From positions 1-18,492 of the forward strand of contig CAZRVA010000044.1 in NCBI GenBank assembly GCA_964603255.1: a DNA stretch of 18,492 nucleotides, written 5' to 3'. The number at the start of each line of letters is the position of its first letter. Position 1 is the first letter of the stretch. The position numbers and the translations under genes are program-made. The notes below the pieces were generated by a model that saw only the letters and a list, made by a program, of their open reading frames with translations, was not told the origin of the DNA and made no database searches. Positions 6,506 through 14,668 of the stretch are shown in pieces. Source of the stretch: UBA6183 sp964603255. Lineage in GTDB: Bacteria; Bacteroidota; Bacteroidia; UKL13-3.

Positions 6506-8602
6506 TTAACTAATTTGTCCCCAACGCGAAGTTTTACCGTATTGAATAAAGTATTGTTTGAGTTGCTGGTGTTGCGGATGCTCCAATTGCGGATCTTTTT
6601 CTAAAAGTTGTGTGGCAATTTCTCTTACCTCTTGCAATAAGTTTTGGTCTTTTGCCAAATCAGCCATTTTTAAATCAAGCACACCACTTTGTGCCGTGCC
6701 TTCCAATTGCCCGGGTCCACGTAACTTCAAATCTACCTCAGAAATTTCAAATCCATTATTGGTTTCGCACATGGTTTTAATACGCAGTTTTCCATCAGCA
6801 CTTAGTTTGTAACTGGTCATCAATACACAAAAACTTTGCTCTGCACCTCGGCCAACACGTCCGCGTAACTGATGCAATTGCGATAGCCCAAAACGCTCGG
6901 CACTTTCAATAATCATAACACTTGCATTGGGTACGTTTACACCCACTTCAATTACAGTAGTAGCCACCATAATATGAGCCTCGCCACGTGCAAAACGCAT
7001 CATCTCGGCATCTTTATCGGCTGGTTTCATTTTGCCGTGCACCATGGCTATTTGGTATTTGGGCATTGGAAAATGTTTACTTAACTCATCAAACCCGTTT
7101 TGCAAATTCATGTAATCCATTTTTTCACTCTCTTCAATTAATGGATACACCACATAAATTTGTCGGCCTTTGGCAATTTCTTCGCGCATAAAACCAATTA
7201 CAGCAAGTCGGTTTGCATCATTTCTATGCACTGTTTTTATGGGCTTACGTCCTGCTGGTAATTCATCAATAACACTGGTATCTAAATCACCATAAAGAGT
7301 CATGGCCAATGTGCGCGGAATGGGCGTTGCTGTCATTACCAAAACATGTGGCGGATAGGTGTTTTTTTTCCAAAGTTTAGCACGTTGTTCAACCCCAAAA
7401 CGATGTTGTTCATCAACAATAGCCAAACCTAAGTTTTTAAACTGCACCACACTTTCTATTAAGGCATGAGTACCAATTAAAATGTGTATGTCACCATCGG
7501 CAATGCCTTGTAATATTTCTTTTCTCTTTTTGGTTTTGGTTGATCCGGTTAATAACTCAACTTTTACCGGCATGTCTTTTAATAAAGCAGTAATGGTTGC
7601 AAAATGTTGCTGAGCGAGAATTTCTGTAGGTGCCATCATACAAGCTTGGTAGTTGTTGTCAAGTGCCATCAACATGCTCATTAATGCCACTACTGTTTTT
7701 CCGCTACCAACATCACCTTGCACCAAGCGATTCATTTGTTTACCGCTTTTTACATCAACCCTAATTTCTTTTAACACACGTTTTTGTGCGTTGGTTAATT
7801 CAAAAGGAAGATAACTGTTGTAAAAATTATTAAAGTAATCTCCAATTACATCAAGCTTAATGCCATTGTATATTTGGGTGCGTTTTATTTTATAACGCAA
7901 CAAGCGCAGTTGAATAAAAAATAATTCTTCAAACTTTAAACGTTGTTGTGCTTTAGCCAACATTTGCGCATTAGCCGGATAATGAATATTAACCAATGCA
8001 TCTTTTCTGCTTAATAATTTGTGTTGTTTAACTAAATAATCTGGGAGGTTTTCGGTAATCTCAAATCGTGCATCAGTAACCAACGTATTGGTTAATTTCA
8101 TGAGCACACGGCTATCAATATTTTTAGCCTTCATGCGCTCTGTGGCGTTGTAAAATGGCATAATGTGCATGTACATTTTACTCTCTGCCGATTCTGGGTC
8201 GTCTACCGTTGGGTGTGCAATGTTAAAGTATCCGTTAAATTCAGTGGCTTTACCAAACACCATGTATTCTTTGCCTTCAACAATACTTTCTTGTATCCAC
8301 TTTATACCCTTAAACCAAACCAACTCAATGCGCCCGGTCCCATCAGTTAAATCGGCAACCAAACGTTGTGCGCGTTGCTGACCCATTACCCTTAAATTTT
8401 TAATTACCCCACGCAATTGTATGTAAGGCATATCGGGCATAATCTGGTTAATATTATAAACCTGAGATCTGTCTACATGCCTGTAAGGATAATGAAACAG
8501 CAAATCAGCAAAGGTAAAAATGCCAAGTTCTTTCTTCAGCATTTCTGCTCTTGCAGTTCCTACTCCCTTTAAATACTCTATTTGCGTGTTTAAAAATTGC
8601 AC
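6506..8602 (-). CDS. recG: ATP-dependent DNA helicase RecG
   Basis: A cytoplasmic helicase that drives branch migration of Holliday junctions and reverses stalled replication forks. From the GTG at 8602 it has 698 residues, close to the usual length of about 690. Order of parts: an N-terminal IEYLKGVG helix-hairpin region, the wedge/OB-fold domain (about 60-140), then two helicase lobes with Walker A GDVGSGKT (296-303), APTEILAQQH, the DEQH box (397-400) followed by RFGVEQR, TATPIPRT (424-431), VATTVIEVGVNVP, and QLRGRVGRG (578-586). The frame extends upstream to a TTG at 8635, but those 11 extra residues do not resemble the family, and homologs generally start near FLNTxIEYLKGVG; GTG at 8602 is preferred. 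It diverges from the WG-repeat gene. Confidence 0.96.
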   Translation of the reverse strand: MQFLNTQIEYLKGVGTARAEMLKKELGIFTFADLLFHYPYRHVDRSQVYNINQIMPDMPYIQLRGVIKNLRVMGQQRAQRLVADLTDGTGRIELVWFKGIKWIQESIVEGKEYMVFGKATEFNGYFNIAHPTVDDPESAESKMYMHIMPFYNATERMKAKNIDSRVLMKLTNTLVTDARFEITENLPDYLVKQHKLLSRKDALVNIHYPANAQMLAKAQQRLKFEELFFIQLRLLRYKIKRTQIYNGIKLDVIGDYFNNFYNSYLPFELTNAQKRVLKEIRVDVKSGKQMNRLVQGDVGSGKTVVALMSMLMALDNNYQACMMAPTEILAQQHFATITALLKDMPVKVELLTGSTKTKKRKEILQGIADGDIHILIGTHALIESVVQFKNLGLAIVDEQHRFGVEQRAKLWKKNTYPPHVLVMTATPIPRTLAMTLYGDLDTSVIDELPAGRKPIKTVHRNDANRLAVIGFMREEIAKGRQIYVVYPLIEESEKMDYMNLQNGFDELSKHFPMPKYQIAMVHGKMKPADKDAEMMRFARGEAHIMVATTVIEVGVNVPNASVMIIESAERFGLSQLHQLRGRVGRGAEQSFCVLMTSYKLSADGKLRIKTMCETNNGFEISEVDLKLRGPGQLEGTAQSGVLDLKMADLAKDQNLLQEVREIATQLLEKDPQLEHPQHQQLKQYFIQYGKTSRWGQIS

Positions 8603-8696
8603 CTTGCAAAATAAGCTATTAATACATGGGTACAAAAGTGGTTATCCGCAACTTAATTGTGCATTATTACTCTAAATCAAAGGTTATTTTAGCAGC

Positions 8697-9815
8697 ATGA
8701 AATATGCTTTTTTATTCATATCATTAAGTTTATGCAGCGTATTAATTTATGCGCAAACATCACTTTATCCGGTTCAAATTAAAGGTAAATGGGGTTACAC
8801 CAATACGGCCGGTAAGCTTACCATTGCTGCCGATTACGATTATGCTGAAAACTTTTATAACGGCAGGGCAGTAGTTGCTTTAAATAACCAACCATGCGCA
8901 ATTGACGAAAAAAACAACCGCATTATTGATACCGGTTTGTACATCAATATTCAACGATTTAGTGAAGGGTTATCAAAAGTTACCAATGTAAAATTGCAAC
9001 AGTTTTTTGTTGATGTGAACGGTAAAAAAGTATGCGATGTTCCTGCTGATGTTTATGATGCTCGTCCTTTTAAAAACAACCTTTCGGGCATAGCTAAAAA
9101 GGTAGATATACACGAAACTAAATTCAATAACGACATTGTTAACTTGGGTTACAAGTTTGGATACATGAACAAAAGTGGGGCAGAAGTGGTTCCTTGCAAA
9201 TTTGATGATGCTGATGATTTTGATAATGGATTTGCACGTGTTCGGGTTGATAAAAAATTTGGTGTGATTGATACCTTGGGTAACGAAGTGGTGAAGCCTT
9301 TATACTTTAACATTGGTAAATTTATTGAGGGTAAAACTTGGGTTGATGTAGGAGGAAACTTTGGCTACATTAATAACAAAGGCGAGATGATTATTAGACC
9401 TGTTTACCAATATGCATATGACTTTAGCGAAGGTTTGGCTGGTATTAGATTAGATAATAAGTATGGTTTTATTGATGAAACTGGTAAGATTGTTGTTACT
9501 CCGCAATACGAGGCTATTCGTCCGTTTTCGCAAGGTTTAGCAGCGGTTAAACTAAATGGCAAATGGGGTTTTATTGATAAAACAGGCACACTAAAAATGC
9601 GTTTTGTGTTTGATAATGCCATGTTGTTTGTAAACGATAGATGTGCAGTACAAGTAAAACGCAAATGGGGTTTTATTGATGCTACAGGTGCTCTTGCTAT
9701 TCCTGCCGAGTTTGATGCCGTAGGCACTTTTAGTGATGGGATTGCAGAAGTAATGATTGGTCAGGTTAATGTTTATGTAAACAAACAAGGTTTAATTATT
9801 CCTCAGTTAAAATAA
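8697..9815 (+). CDS. Secreted WG-repeat protein
   Basis: A 372-residue protein with a signal peptide (about 1-19, cleaved near YAQ) followed by WG repeats (PF14903-like). Repeat units begin at about 31 (KWGYTN), 103 (degenerate, FFVDVNG), 154 (FGYMNKSG), 188 (FGVIDTLG), 222 (FGYINNKG), 256 (YGFIDETG), 290 (WGFIDKTG), 324 (WGFIDATG) and 359 (VYVNKQG). From 154 onward the spacing is exactly 34 residues. Each unit follows the pattern aromatic-Gly-[FYV]-[IM]-[DN]-x-x-G, then a proline strand, then FSxGLAxV. The region 60-150 holds decayed units. WG-repeat proteins are predicted to form beta-rich folds and are often periplasmic or surface proteins; no enzyme function is known. It ends 20 bases before a strong terminator. 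Confidence 0.9.
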   Translation: MKYAFLFISLSLCSVLIYAQTSLYPVQIKGKWGYTNTAGKLTIAADYDYAENFYNGRAVVALNNQPCAIDEKNNRIIDTGLYINIQRFSEGLSKVTNVKLQQFFVDVNGKKVCDVPADVYDARPFKNNLSGIAKKVDIHETKFNNDIVNLGYKFGYMNKSGAEVVPCKFDDADDFDNGFARVRVDKKFGVIDTLGNEVVKPLYFNIGKFIEGKTWVDVGGNFGYINNKGEMIIRPVYQYAYDFSEGLAGIRLDNKYGFIDETGKIVVTPQYEAIRPFSQGLAAVKLNGKWGFIDKTGTLKMRFVFDNAMLFVNDRCAVQVKRKWGFIDATGALAIPAEFDAVGTFSDGIAEVMIGQVNVYVNKQGLIIPQLK

Positions 9816-9835
9816 TTCTAATTTTAGTAATAGAT

Positions 9836-9865
9836 AAAAAGCTGTCATTTATGACGGCTTTTTTT
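9836..9865 (+). terminator. Intrinsic terminator after the WG-repeat gene
   Basis: The arms AAAAAGCTGTCAT (9836-9848) and ATGACGGCTTTTT (9851-9863) form a 13-bp stem with one G-U pair and a two-base spacer, ending in a T-run to 9865. In RNA the loop would open to four or more bases. Confidence 0.88.
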
Positions 9866-9880
9866 GTGCTAGTGATTAAC

Positions 9881-9917
9881 AAAAAAAGAGCAGCCCAAAT
9901 TTGGAACTGCTCCTTTT
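9881..9917 (-). terminator. Intrinsic terminator for the sigma factor / PKD protein unit
   Basis: On the minus strand, AAAAGGAGCAG pairs with CTGCTCTTTTT (9917-9907 with 9893-9883, one G-U pair), followed by a run of seven T. It lies 24 bases beyond the stop of the PKD protein gene and back to back with the terminator of the opposing gene. Confidence 0.85.
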
Positions 9918-9940
9918 ATAATCCTTAACCTTATGAAAAT

Positions 9941-11656
9941 TTATTTACTTGAGTCTATGGTTTTAACCAATCTGCTACTTGTTGTAACTCCATTTTGACT
10001 AACCACCACATAGTATGTCCCAACTGGAAGTGTACTTATATTAATGTTGTTTACATCACTTCCATTTTCTAATATCATACTCTTAACTAAGGCACCTTGG
10101 CTGTTTACTATTTTAACCAAAATAGGCTGACTGTTTGATGGATTTAAACTCACATTAACGTAGTCAGTTGCAGGATTTGGCATTAATACCAATTCTTGAA
10201 TCGGTTCAGGAGCAAGGCCGCTGGCTTTTCCTGCTTTTATATCAGGGGCACCAACTTTAATACCATCAGCCCCAACGTTTAATTTACCTGTTGATTTTCC
10301 TGTTGATGGGTCCATTAAATTGTAGTTGCCATCAGGCAAATCAACAGATGATTGGATTTTACCTTCAGCGTTAACAAGGACAGAGGCCACAGGGTTATTG
10401 TTTTGATCAAACACTAACATCCATCTGCTACTGCCGGTATCTGCACTGTTTCTGTTGTTTAACGCGTTTAATTTGTAGTTGGTTAATTGTATATCGTAAC
10501 CGGTTAATTCTTTGTAGTCATTTGCAAAAATAGCTACACTGTTTGCATACTCTCGGTCTGCAGTATTGCCGTAGTATGATGCAGTGTAATCTTTGTAATC
10601 AGATGCTTTAATTAAGTAGTTACCTTCTATGATTTCGTTAAACTCGTAAAAGCCTTTATTGTTGGTAAAGGCTGATTGAGCAAGTTCGTAAGTATTGGAT
10701 CTGTTGTTATAAACCAATAAATCAACACGTGTTTTTGTAGCATATTCAGCATCGGCAAAAACAGTTCCACTAATGGTTGATGAGGTTAAATCTACTCCTT
10801 GTTTAACCTGCACTAAAGTATAAGCTTCTGCTTTACATTTGGTGCGTTTATCAATTGCAGTTAAAGTAACAGCATATTGTCCAGCTTTTTGGTAAACGTG
10901 CTTGGGTGATTGCTCGCGACTCGATTTTCCATCACCAAATAGCCAAGTTAATTGAATGTTTGGATTTTGAGAGCGTGCTATAAAGTTAAAGCCATTATCG
11001 TAAGTGGTATAGTAATCAATATCAACTTTACATGCGTCAACTACTTGTTTGGTATCGGTTTTACTGTTGTTTTCATCTGCTTTAGCAGTTTGTTCAACGT
11101 TATTTTTGTTACTCGTAGTTTTTGTTTGGGTTGATTTGTTTTGGTTGATTATGTTGTCTGATTCGGCAACCTGCTTTTGTGCTGCATGGTTTGATACAAC
11201 AGTACTCTCAGGTATCTCTTGTCTATTAATAGAATTACTGTAATCAGATTTTGAGTTGTTTTTACTGTTAACAGAATTGTTTTTGTAAGTATGAATAGGA
11301 GAGCTATTGCCATCAACCACCGAGCCGGTTTGGGCTTTTATCATCATATTCATTTTAGTACCCGAAGAATAATCTGCACCACTCAGCGATGAAGTTGCAT
11401 GCACTGATTGTTCGTTTAGGTTACCCGGAGACTGTTGCTTACTATGGTTATCACCCAAAAAGTAATAGCCGCCAACTATACCGGCCGAAACAATGGCCAA
11501 TATAACGATGAGCGTATACAGTTTACGCAAGCGTAAAAATCTGTTTTTGCGGGCATGAATGTGAACCAACAAATCCATGTCTGGCTCTGTTTCTTCGTAG
11601 CTGCCTAGTTTTTCCCGCATCAGCTCATCAAATCTATTTATTTGCTCGGTGTTCAT
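9941..11656 (-). CDS. Membrane-anchored PKD-domain protein with T9SS type A sorting domain, probable anti-sigma/sensor partner
   Basis: A 571-residue protein with a mixed layout. Residues 1-45 are a charged cytoplasmic tail containing FDELMREKLGSYEETEP, resembling the short N-terminal tails of Bacteroidota proteins encoded next to ECF sigma factors (recollection, not searched). Residues 46-67 are a single membrane span. Residues 70-205 are an Asn/Ser/Lys/Thr-rich linker. Residues about 210-285 form a PKD domain with WLFGDG (238-243) and a Cys209...Cys274 pair. Residues 293-392 are a carboxypeptidase-regulatory-like beta domain (ISGTVFAD ... GFYEFNEIIEGNYLIKA). Residues 488-569 match the T9SS type A sorting domain (LMPNPATDYVNVSLNP, then LPVGTYYVVV). 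The gene overlaps the sigma factor stop as ATGA. Likely role: holds the sigma factor at the membrane and responds to an envelope signal. The oddity is a secretion tail on a protein without a cleavable signal peptide. Confidence 0.82.
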   Translation of the reverse strand: MNTEQINRFDELMREKLGSYEETEPDMDLLVHIHARKNRFLRLRKLYTLIVILAIVSAGIVGGYYFLGDNHSKQQSPGNLNEQSVHATSSLSGADYSSGTKMNMMIKAQTGSVVDGNSSPIHTYKNNSVNSKNNSKSDYSNSINRQEIPESTVVSNHAAQKQVAESDNIINQNKSTQTKTTSNKNNVEQTAKADENNSKTDTKQVVDACKVDIDYYTTYDNGFNFIARSQNPNIQLTWLFGDGKSSREQSPKHVYQKAGQYAVTLTAIDKRTKCKAEAYTLVQVKQGVDLTSSTISGTVFADAEYATKTRVDLLVYNNRSNTYELAQSAFTNNKGFYEFNEIIEGNYLIKASDYKDYTASYYGNTADREYANSVAIFANDYKELTGYDIQLTNYKLNALNNRNSADTGSSRWMLVFDQNNNPVASVLVNAEGKIQSSVDLPDGNYNLMDPSTGKSTGKLNVGADGIKVGAPDIKAGKASGLAPEPIQELVLMPNPATDYVNVSLNPSNSQPILVKIVNSQGALVKSMILENGSDVNNINISTLPVGTYYVVVSQNGVTTSSRLVKTIDSSK

Positions 11657-12210
11657 AAATTTGCTGATGAGTTTTTTCCTTGTATCAATTTAATTAAATA
11701 ATTTCTTGCTCGTGCCAACTGAGATTTAGAAGTTCCTTCCGAAATGCCTAACATTTCTCCAATCTCGTTATGCTGATAACCTTCAACAATGTAAAGGTTA
11801 AAAATAGTACGGTAACCGTCAGGCATGGTTTGCACCTTGTCCATAAGTTCGTTTACGCCCATTTTGCCAATAATATCGCTATCAAAACCCACATCATATG
11901 CGGCCTCAATATCTACATTGTTGCTAAGTTTTAAGTTTTTATGGTAGTGTTTTATAGCAGTATTAATCATAATACGCTTAATCCATCCTTCAAAAGAGCC
12001 TTCGGCTTTAAACGATTTTAAGTTTAAATACACCCGCACAAATGCATCTTGAAGAATGTCTTTCGCATCGTCACGATTTTTTGCATAACGCATACACACG
12101 CCCATCATTTTACCGGCAAACCTTCGGTAAAGCTCGTTTTGGGCGAGGACGTCATTATTCAAACATCGTTGAATAAGCTCAGCTTCAGCTAATTCTTTAA
12201 TGCGTTCCAA
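11653..12210 (-). CDS. ECF-type RNA polymerase sigma factor
   Basis: A 185-residue sigma-70 family protein with only regions 2 and 4, the hallmark of extracytoplasmic-function sigma factors. Region 2 covers about 22-95, with the core-binding motif DAKDILQDAF (48-57) and GSFEGWIKRIMINTA (71-85). Region 4 covers about 122-175, with the -35-binding helix-turn-helix GYQHNEIGEMLGISEGTSKSQLARAR (starting at 144). The start is a TTG at 12210: an in-frame stop lies eight codons upstream and no ATG or GTG occurs between, nor in the first codons. The downstream membrane protein gene overlaps its stop by four bases, so the two products are probably made in a fixed ratio. The terminator at 12319-12351 makes this the first gene of its own unit, so its promoter should lie between about 12211 and 12318. 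No convincing promoter was read there. Confidence 0.94.
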   Translation of the reverse strand: MERIKELAEAELIQRCLNNDVLAQNELYRRFAGKMMGVCMRYAKNRDDAKDILQDAFVRVYLNLKSFKAEGSFEGWIKRIMINTAIKHYHKNLKLSNNVDIEAAYDVGFDSDIIGKMGVNELMDKVQTMPDGYRTIFNLYIVEGYQHNEIGEMLGISEGTSKSQLARARNYLIKLIQGKNSSANL

Positions 12211-12318
12211 TTGGTATAGTTTGTAAGGTTAAGACACCGGCAAATAAAACTTGGTTGCGCGGAGGTGATAATTTTTCTACTACTATGACAAAAGTAGGCT
12301 TAACGACCTTCATTACAC

Positions 12319-12351
12319 AAAAAAACGTGAACCGTTTTGTACGATTCACGT
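12319..12351 (-). terminator. Strong intrinsic terminator after the M48 peptidase gene
   Basis: On the minus strand, ACGTGAATCGT and ACGGTTCACGT form an 11-bp stem (one G-U pair) with loop ACAAA, followed by seven T. It lies 26 bases past the stop codon and separates the long upstream operon from the sigma factor unit. Confidence 0.92.
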
Positions 12352-12376
12352 CATATTTAAATTAAATAGGTTGCTG

Positions 12377-13213
12377 TTATTGAGGTAGGCTGTTTTTAAA
12401 CTCTTGGTATCTTGCATCAAAAGTTCCTGTATTTCCCCCACTACCAAGGCATTTCCATGTTTCTTCAATGTTTAAAACACGGTTATCCGGGTTGGGATGA
12501 GTGCTTAAAAACTCAGGAATGGTAGCGCCACCGCTAATTTTTTGGAAGAAATATTTTGCCCCTTGTGGGTCGTATTCGGTTCCTAATAAATAGCGCACGC
12601 TGTAATCATCAGCTTCTGTTTCATCTGTTCTGCTAAATTTCAATGCCAATAATTGAGAACCAATTTGTGCAATTTGTTGAGCACTTCCGCTGGTAAAAAT
12701 TTGAATTAAGGTTTCAACGCCATATTGTTTTAACATTTGGTTGGCACTGTGTCTGCGGTCGGCATGAGCAATTTCATGACCCATTACACCTGCAAGTTGC
12801 ATCTCGTTATCCAAATATTTTATGATACCAGTGTATACGTATATGTAACCGCCCGGTGTACAAAATGCATTTAAGGTATTGTCATCTTTTATGATGCGAA
12901 TTCTCCAAGGAAATTCGTCTTTATAATAAACTTTACCCGAGTTTAAAATGGTGTTACGTATGCGGTAAATATGCCCGTACGCTACATGGTTTGTTGCCGA
13001 ATCTAGTATTGGATAGTTTGCTGGGTCGTTCTCAATTTGCTGAACAGACGCTTGACCCATTTGTAAATCTTGGTTAATACTCATTAAAAGCCCAACAGCA
13101 CCGCCTGGAGCTTTTCCCCCGCAGTTATCTGTAAATGACGCGTCTTTTTCGCTACTGCATCCTGCAAATAGTGCACCTGCGAACAAAACTGATACAAGAG
13201 ATTTTATTTTCAT
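12377..13213 (-). CDS. M48-family zinc metalloprotease lipoprotein
   Basis: A 278-residue lipoprotein protease of the LoiP/YggG-like branch of M48, which degrades or checks envelope proteins in the periplasm or at the outer membrane. The signal ends in LFAGC with Cys19 as the lipidated residue. The zinc site is intact: HEIAH at 146-150 gives two histidines and the catalytic Glu147, and ExxxD at Glu198-Asp202 (SRTDETEAD) gives the third ligand. The STHPNPDNR motif (237-245), typical of this branch, is present. Preceding strands NAFCTPGGYIYVYTGI match the family's edge strand. The gene follows the CCA-adding enzyme gene by 27 bases on the same strand and ends at a strong terminator, so it is the last gene of the long operon. 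Confidence 0.93.
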   Translation of the reverse strand: MKIKSLVSVLFAGALFAGCSSEKDASFTDNCGGKAPGGAVGLLMSINQDLQMGQASVQQIENDPANYPILDSATNHVAYGHIYRIRNTILNSGKVYYKDEFPWRIRIIKDDNTLNAFCTPGGYIYVYTGIIKYLDNEMQLAGVMGHEIAHADRRHSANQMLKQYGVETLIQIFTSGSAQQIAQIGSQLLALKFSRTDETEADDYSVRYLLGTEYDPQGAKYFFQKISGGATIPEFLSTHPNPDNRVLNIEETWKCLGSGGNTGTFDARYQEFKNSLPQ

Positions 13214-13240
13214 AATTTGTAAAATGATAACGCAATTTAA

Positions 13241-14650
13241 TTACATTTTAGGTTTTAATCCTAAAGTGGCTGCTGTATTTAACATGAAGTTGTAGGCTTC
13301 ATCATAATTGTTGGCTATTTTACCTTCTAAAATGGCTTCGCGTATTTCGGTTTTAATCACACCAACTTCCCGGCTTGGGCCAATTCCAAAAGTTTTCATA
13401 ATGTCTTCACCGGTTATCGGAGGTTGCCAATTTCTCAATGCATCACGTTCGGTAACATCGGCTACCAATTGTTTAACTTGCTCTAAATTTTTGCGGTAGG
13501 TTTCAACTTTATTTTGATTTTTGCTGGTAATATCGGCCTTGCACAATAAGAACAATGCATCAATATCTTCTCCTGCATCAACAATTAATCTCCTAATGGC
13601 ACTATCTGTAACGCCTTCTTCTGCCAATACTTTTGGGCGGTGATGTAAGGCTACAATCTTCTCCACAAACTTCATTTTTTCATTGAGCGGAAGTTTAAGG
13701 TTACCGAAAATTCTTTTCACCATTCTGCTTCCTTTGTCTTCATGACCGTGGAAAGTCCAGCCATTACCTTTTTCAAAACGTTTGGTTACGGGTTTGGCAA
13801 TATCATGTAAAAGGGCAGCCCAACGTAGCCACAAATCATCGGTATCTGCACAAATGTTATCCAACACCATTAAAGTGTGGTAAAAATTGTCTTTGTGTGC
13901 TTTGCCATCAATTACATCAACCCCATACATGGCCGCCAACTCGGGAAATATCAATTGTAACAAACCGCTATCAAATAATAAATTAAAACCAATAGATGGT
14001 TTTTTACTGAGCATGATTTTGTTTAATTCATCACTAATACGCTCAAACGATATAATTTTTATTCGGCCAGCATTACGTTTAATGGCTTCAAAGGTTTCAA
14101 ATTCTATTTCAAACCTAAGTTGTGTGGCAAATCTTATGGCTCGCATCATGCGCAAAGGGTCATCACTAAAAGTAATGTCGGGGTCGCATGGGGTGCGAAT
14201 AATTTTATTTTCTAAATCTTTTATGCCTTCAAATGGATCAACCAATGTGCCATAATCGTTGTTATTTAAACTAATGGCAAGTGCATTAATGGTAAAATCT
14301 CTACGGTTTTGATCATCTGTTAAACTACCAGGTTCAACTGCAGGTTTTCTGCTGTTGTGCGTATAGCTTTCTTTACGTGCACCCACAAACTCAACTTCCC
14401 AATCTTTGGTTTTAACCATTGCAGTACCAAAATTTTTAAAGTAAGAGAAGCTGCTTTTAGGGATTTTTGAAGATAACTGTTGGGCCAACTGAATACCATC
14501 ACCTAAAACTACCACATCAATATCTTTACTTGGCCTGTTTAAAAAAATATCGCGTACAAAACCACCAACTACATATGCGGGAACATTGTTTTTGTTGGTT
14601 ATTTCGGCTATTTGCTTAAAAATGGGTTGCGTTAAATCTACCTTCACCAT
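13241..14650 (-). CDS. cca: CCA-adding tRNA nucleotidyltransferase / poly(A) polymerase family, with HD domain
   Basis: A cytoplasmic class II nucleotidyltransferase that most likely builds or repairs the 3' CCA end of tRNAs; no second family member is visible here, so a split A-adding or CC-adding role cannot be excluded. The 469 residues show VGGFVRD (28-34), the metal-binding DID (43-45), RRDFTINALA (116-125), DPLRMMRAIRFA (164-175), then an HD phosphohydrolase domain with His258, LHDIAKP (281-287) and HGHE (301-304), as in the long bacterial form. The ATG at 14650 fits the family N-terminus. It begins 18 bases after the stop of the TonB-receptor-like gene and runs into the M48 gene, so a tRNA maturation gene is embedded in an envelope operon. 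Confidence 0.94.
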   Translation of the reverse strand: MVKVDLTQPIFKQIAEITNKNNVPAYVVGGFVRDIFLNRPSKDIDVVVLGDGIQLAQQLSSKIPKSSFSYFKNFGTAMVKTKDWEVEFVGARKESYTHNSRKPAVEPGSLTDDQNRRDFTINALAISLNNNDYGTLVDPFEGIKDLENKIIRTPCDPDITFSDDPLRMMRAIRFATQLRFEIEFETFEAIKRNAGRIKIISFERISDELNKIMLSKKPSIGFNLLFDSGLLQLIFPELAAMYGVDVIDGKAHKDNFYHTLMVLDNICADTDDLWLRWAALLHDIAKPVTKRFEKGNGWTFHGHEDKGSRMVKRIFGNLKLPLNEKMKFVEKIVALHHRPKVLAEEGVTDSAIRRLIVDAGEDIDALFLLCKADITSKNQNKVETYRKNLEQVKQLVADVTERDALRNWQPPITGEDIMKTFGIGPSREVGVIKTEIREAILEGKIANNYDEAYNFMLNTAATLGLKPKM

Positions 14651-14668
14651 GCAAAAATAAGGTTTACG

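Noticed and set aside
8603..8635. Longer RecG start at a TTG
   Set aside because: The extra 11 residues do not resemble RecG N-termini; the GTG at 8602 places the start right before the conserved region.
9404..9727. A 107-codon minus-strand open frame opposite the WG-repeat gene
   Set aside because: It is periodic only because the repeats on the other strand are periodic; there is no independent signal for coding.
12241..12248. TTTATTTG on the minus strand as the sigma factor promoter
   Set aside because: One mismatch to the -7 consensus and no TTTG at the right distance; too weak to annotate.
13887..14255. A 122-codon plus-strand open frame opposite cca
   Set aside because: It is the antisense shadow of a strongly conserved enzyme gene and has no recognisable protein features.
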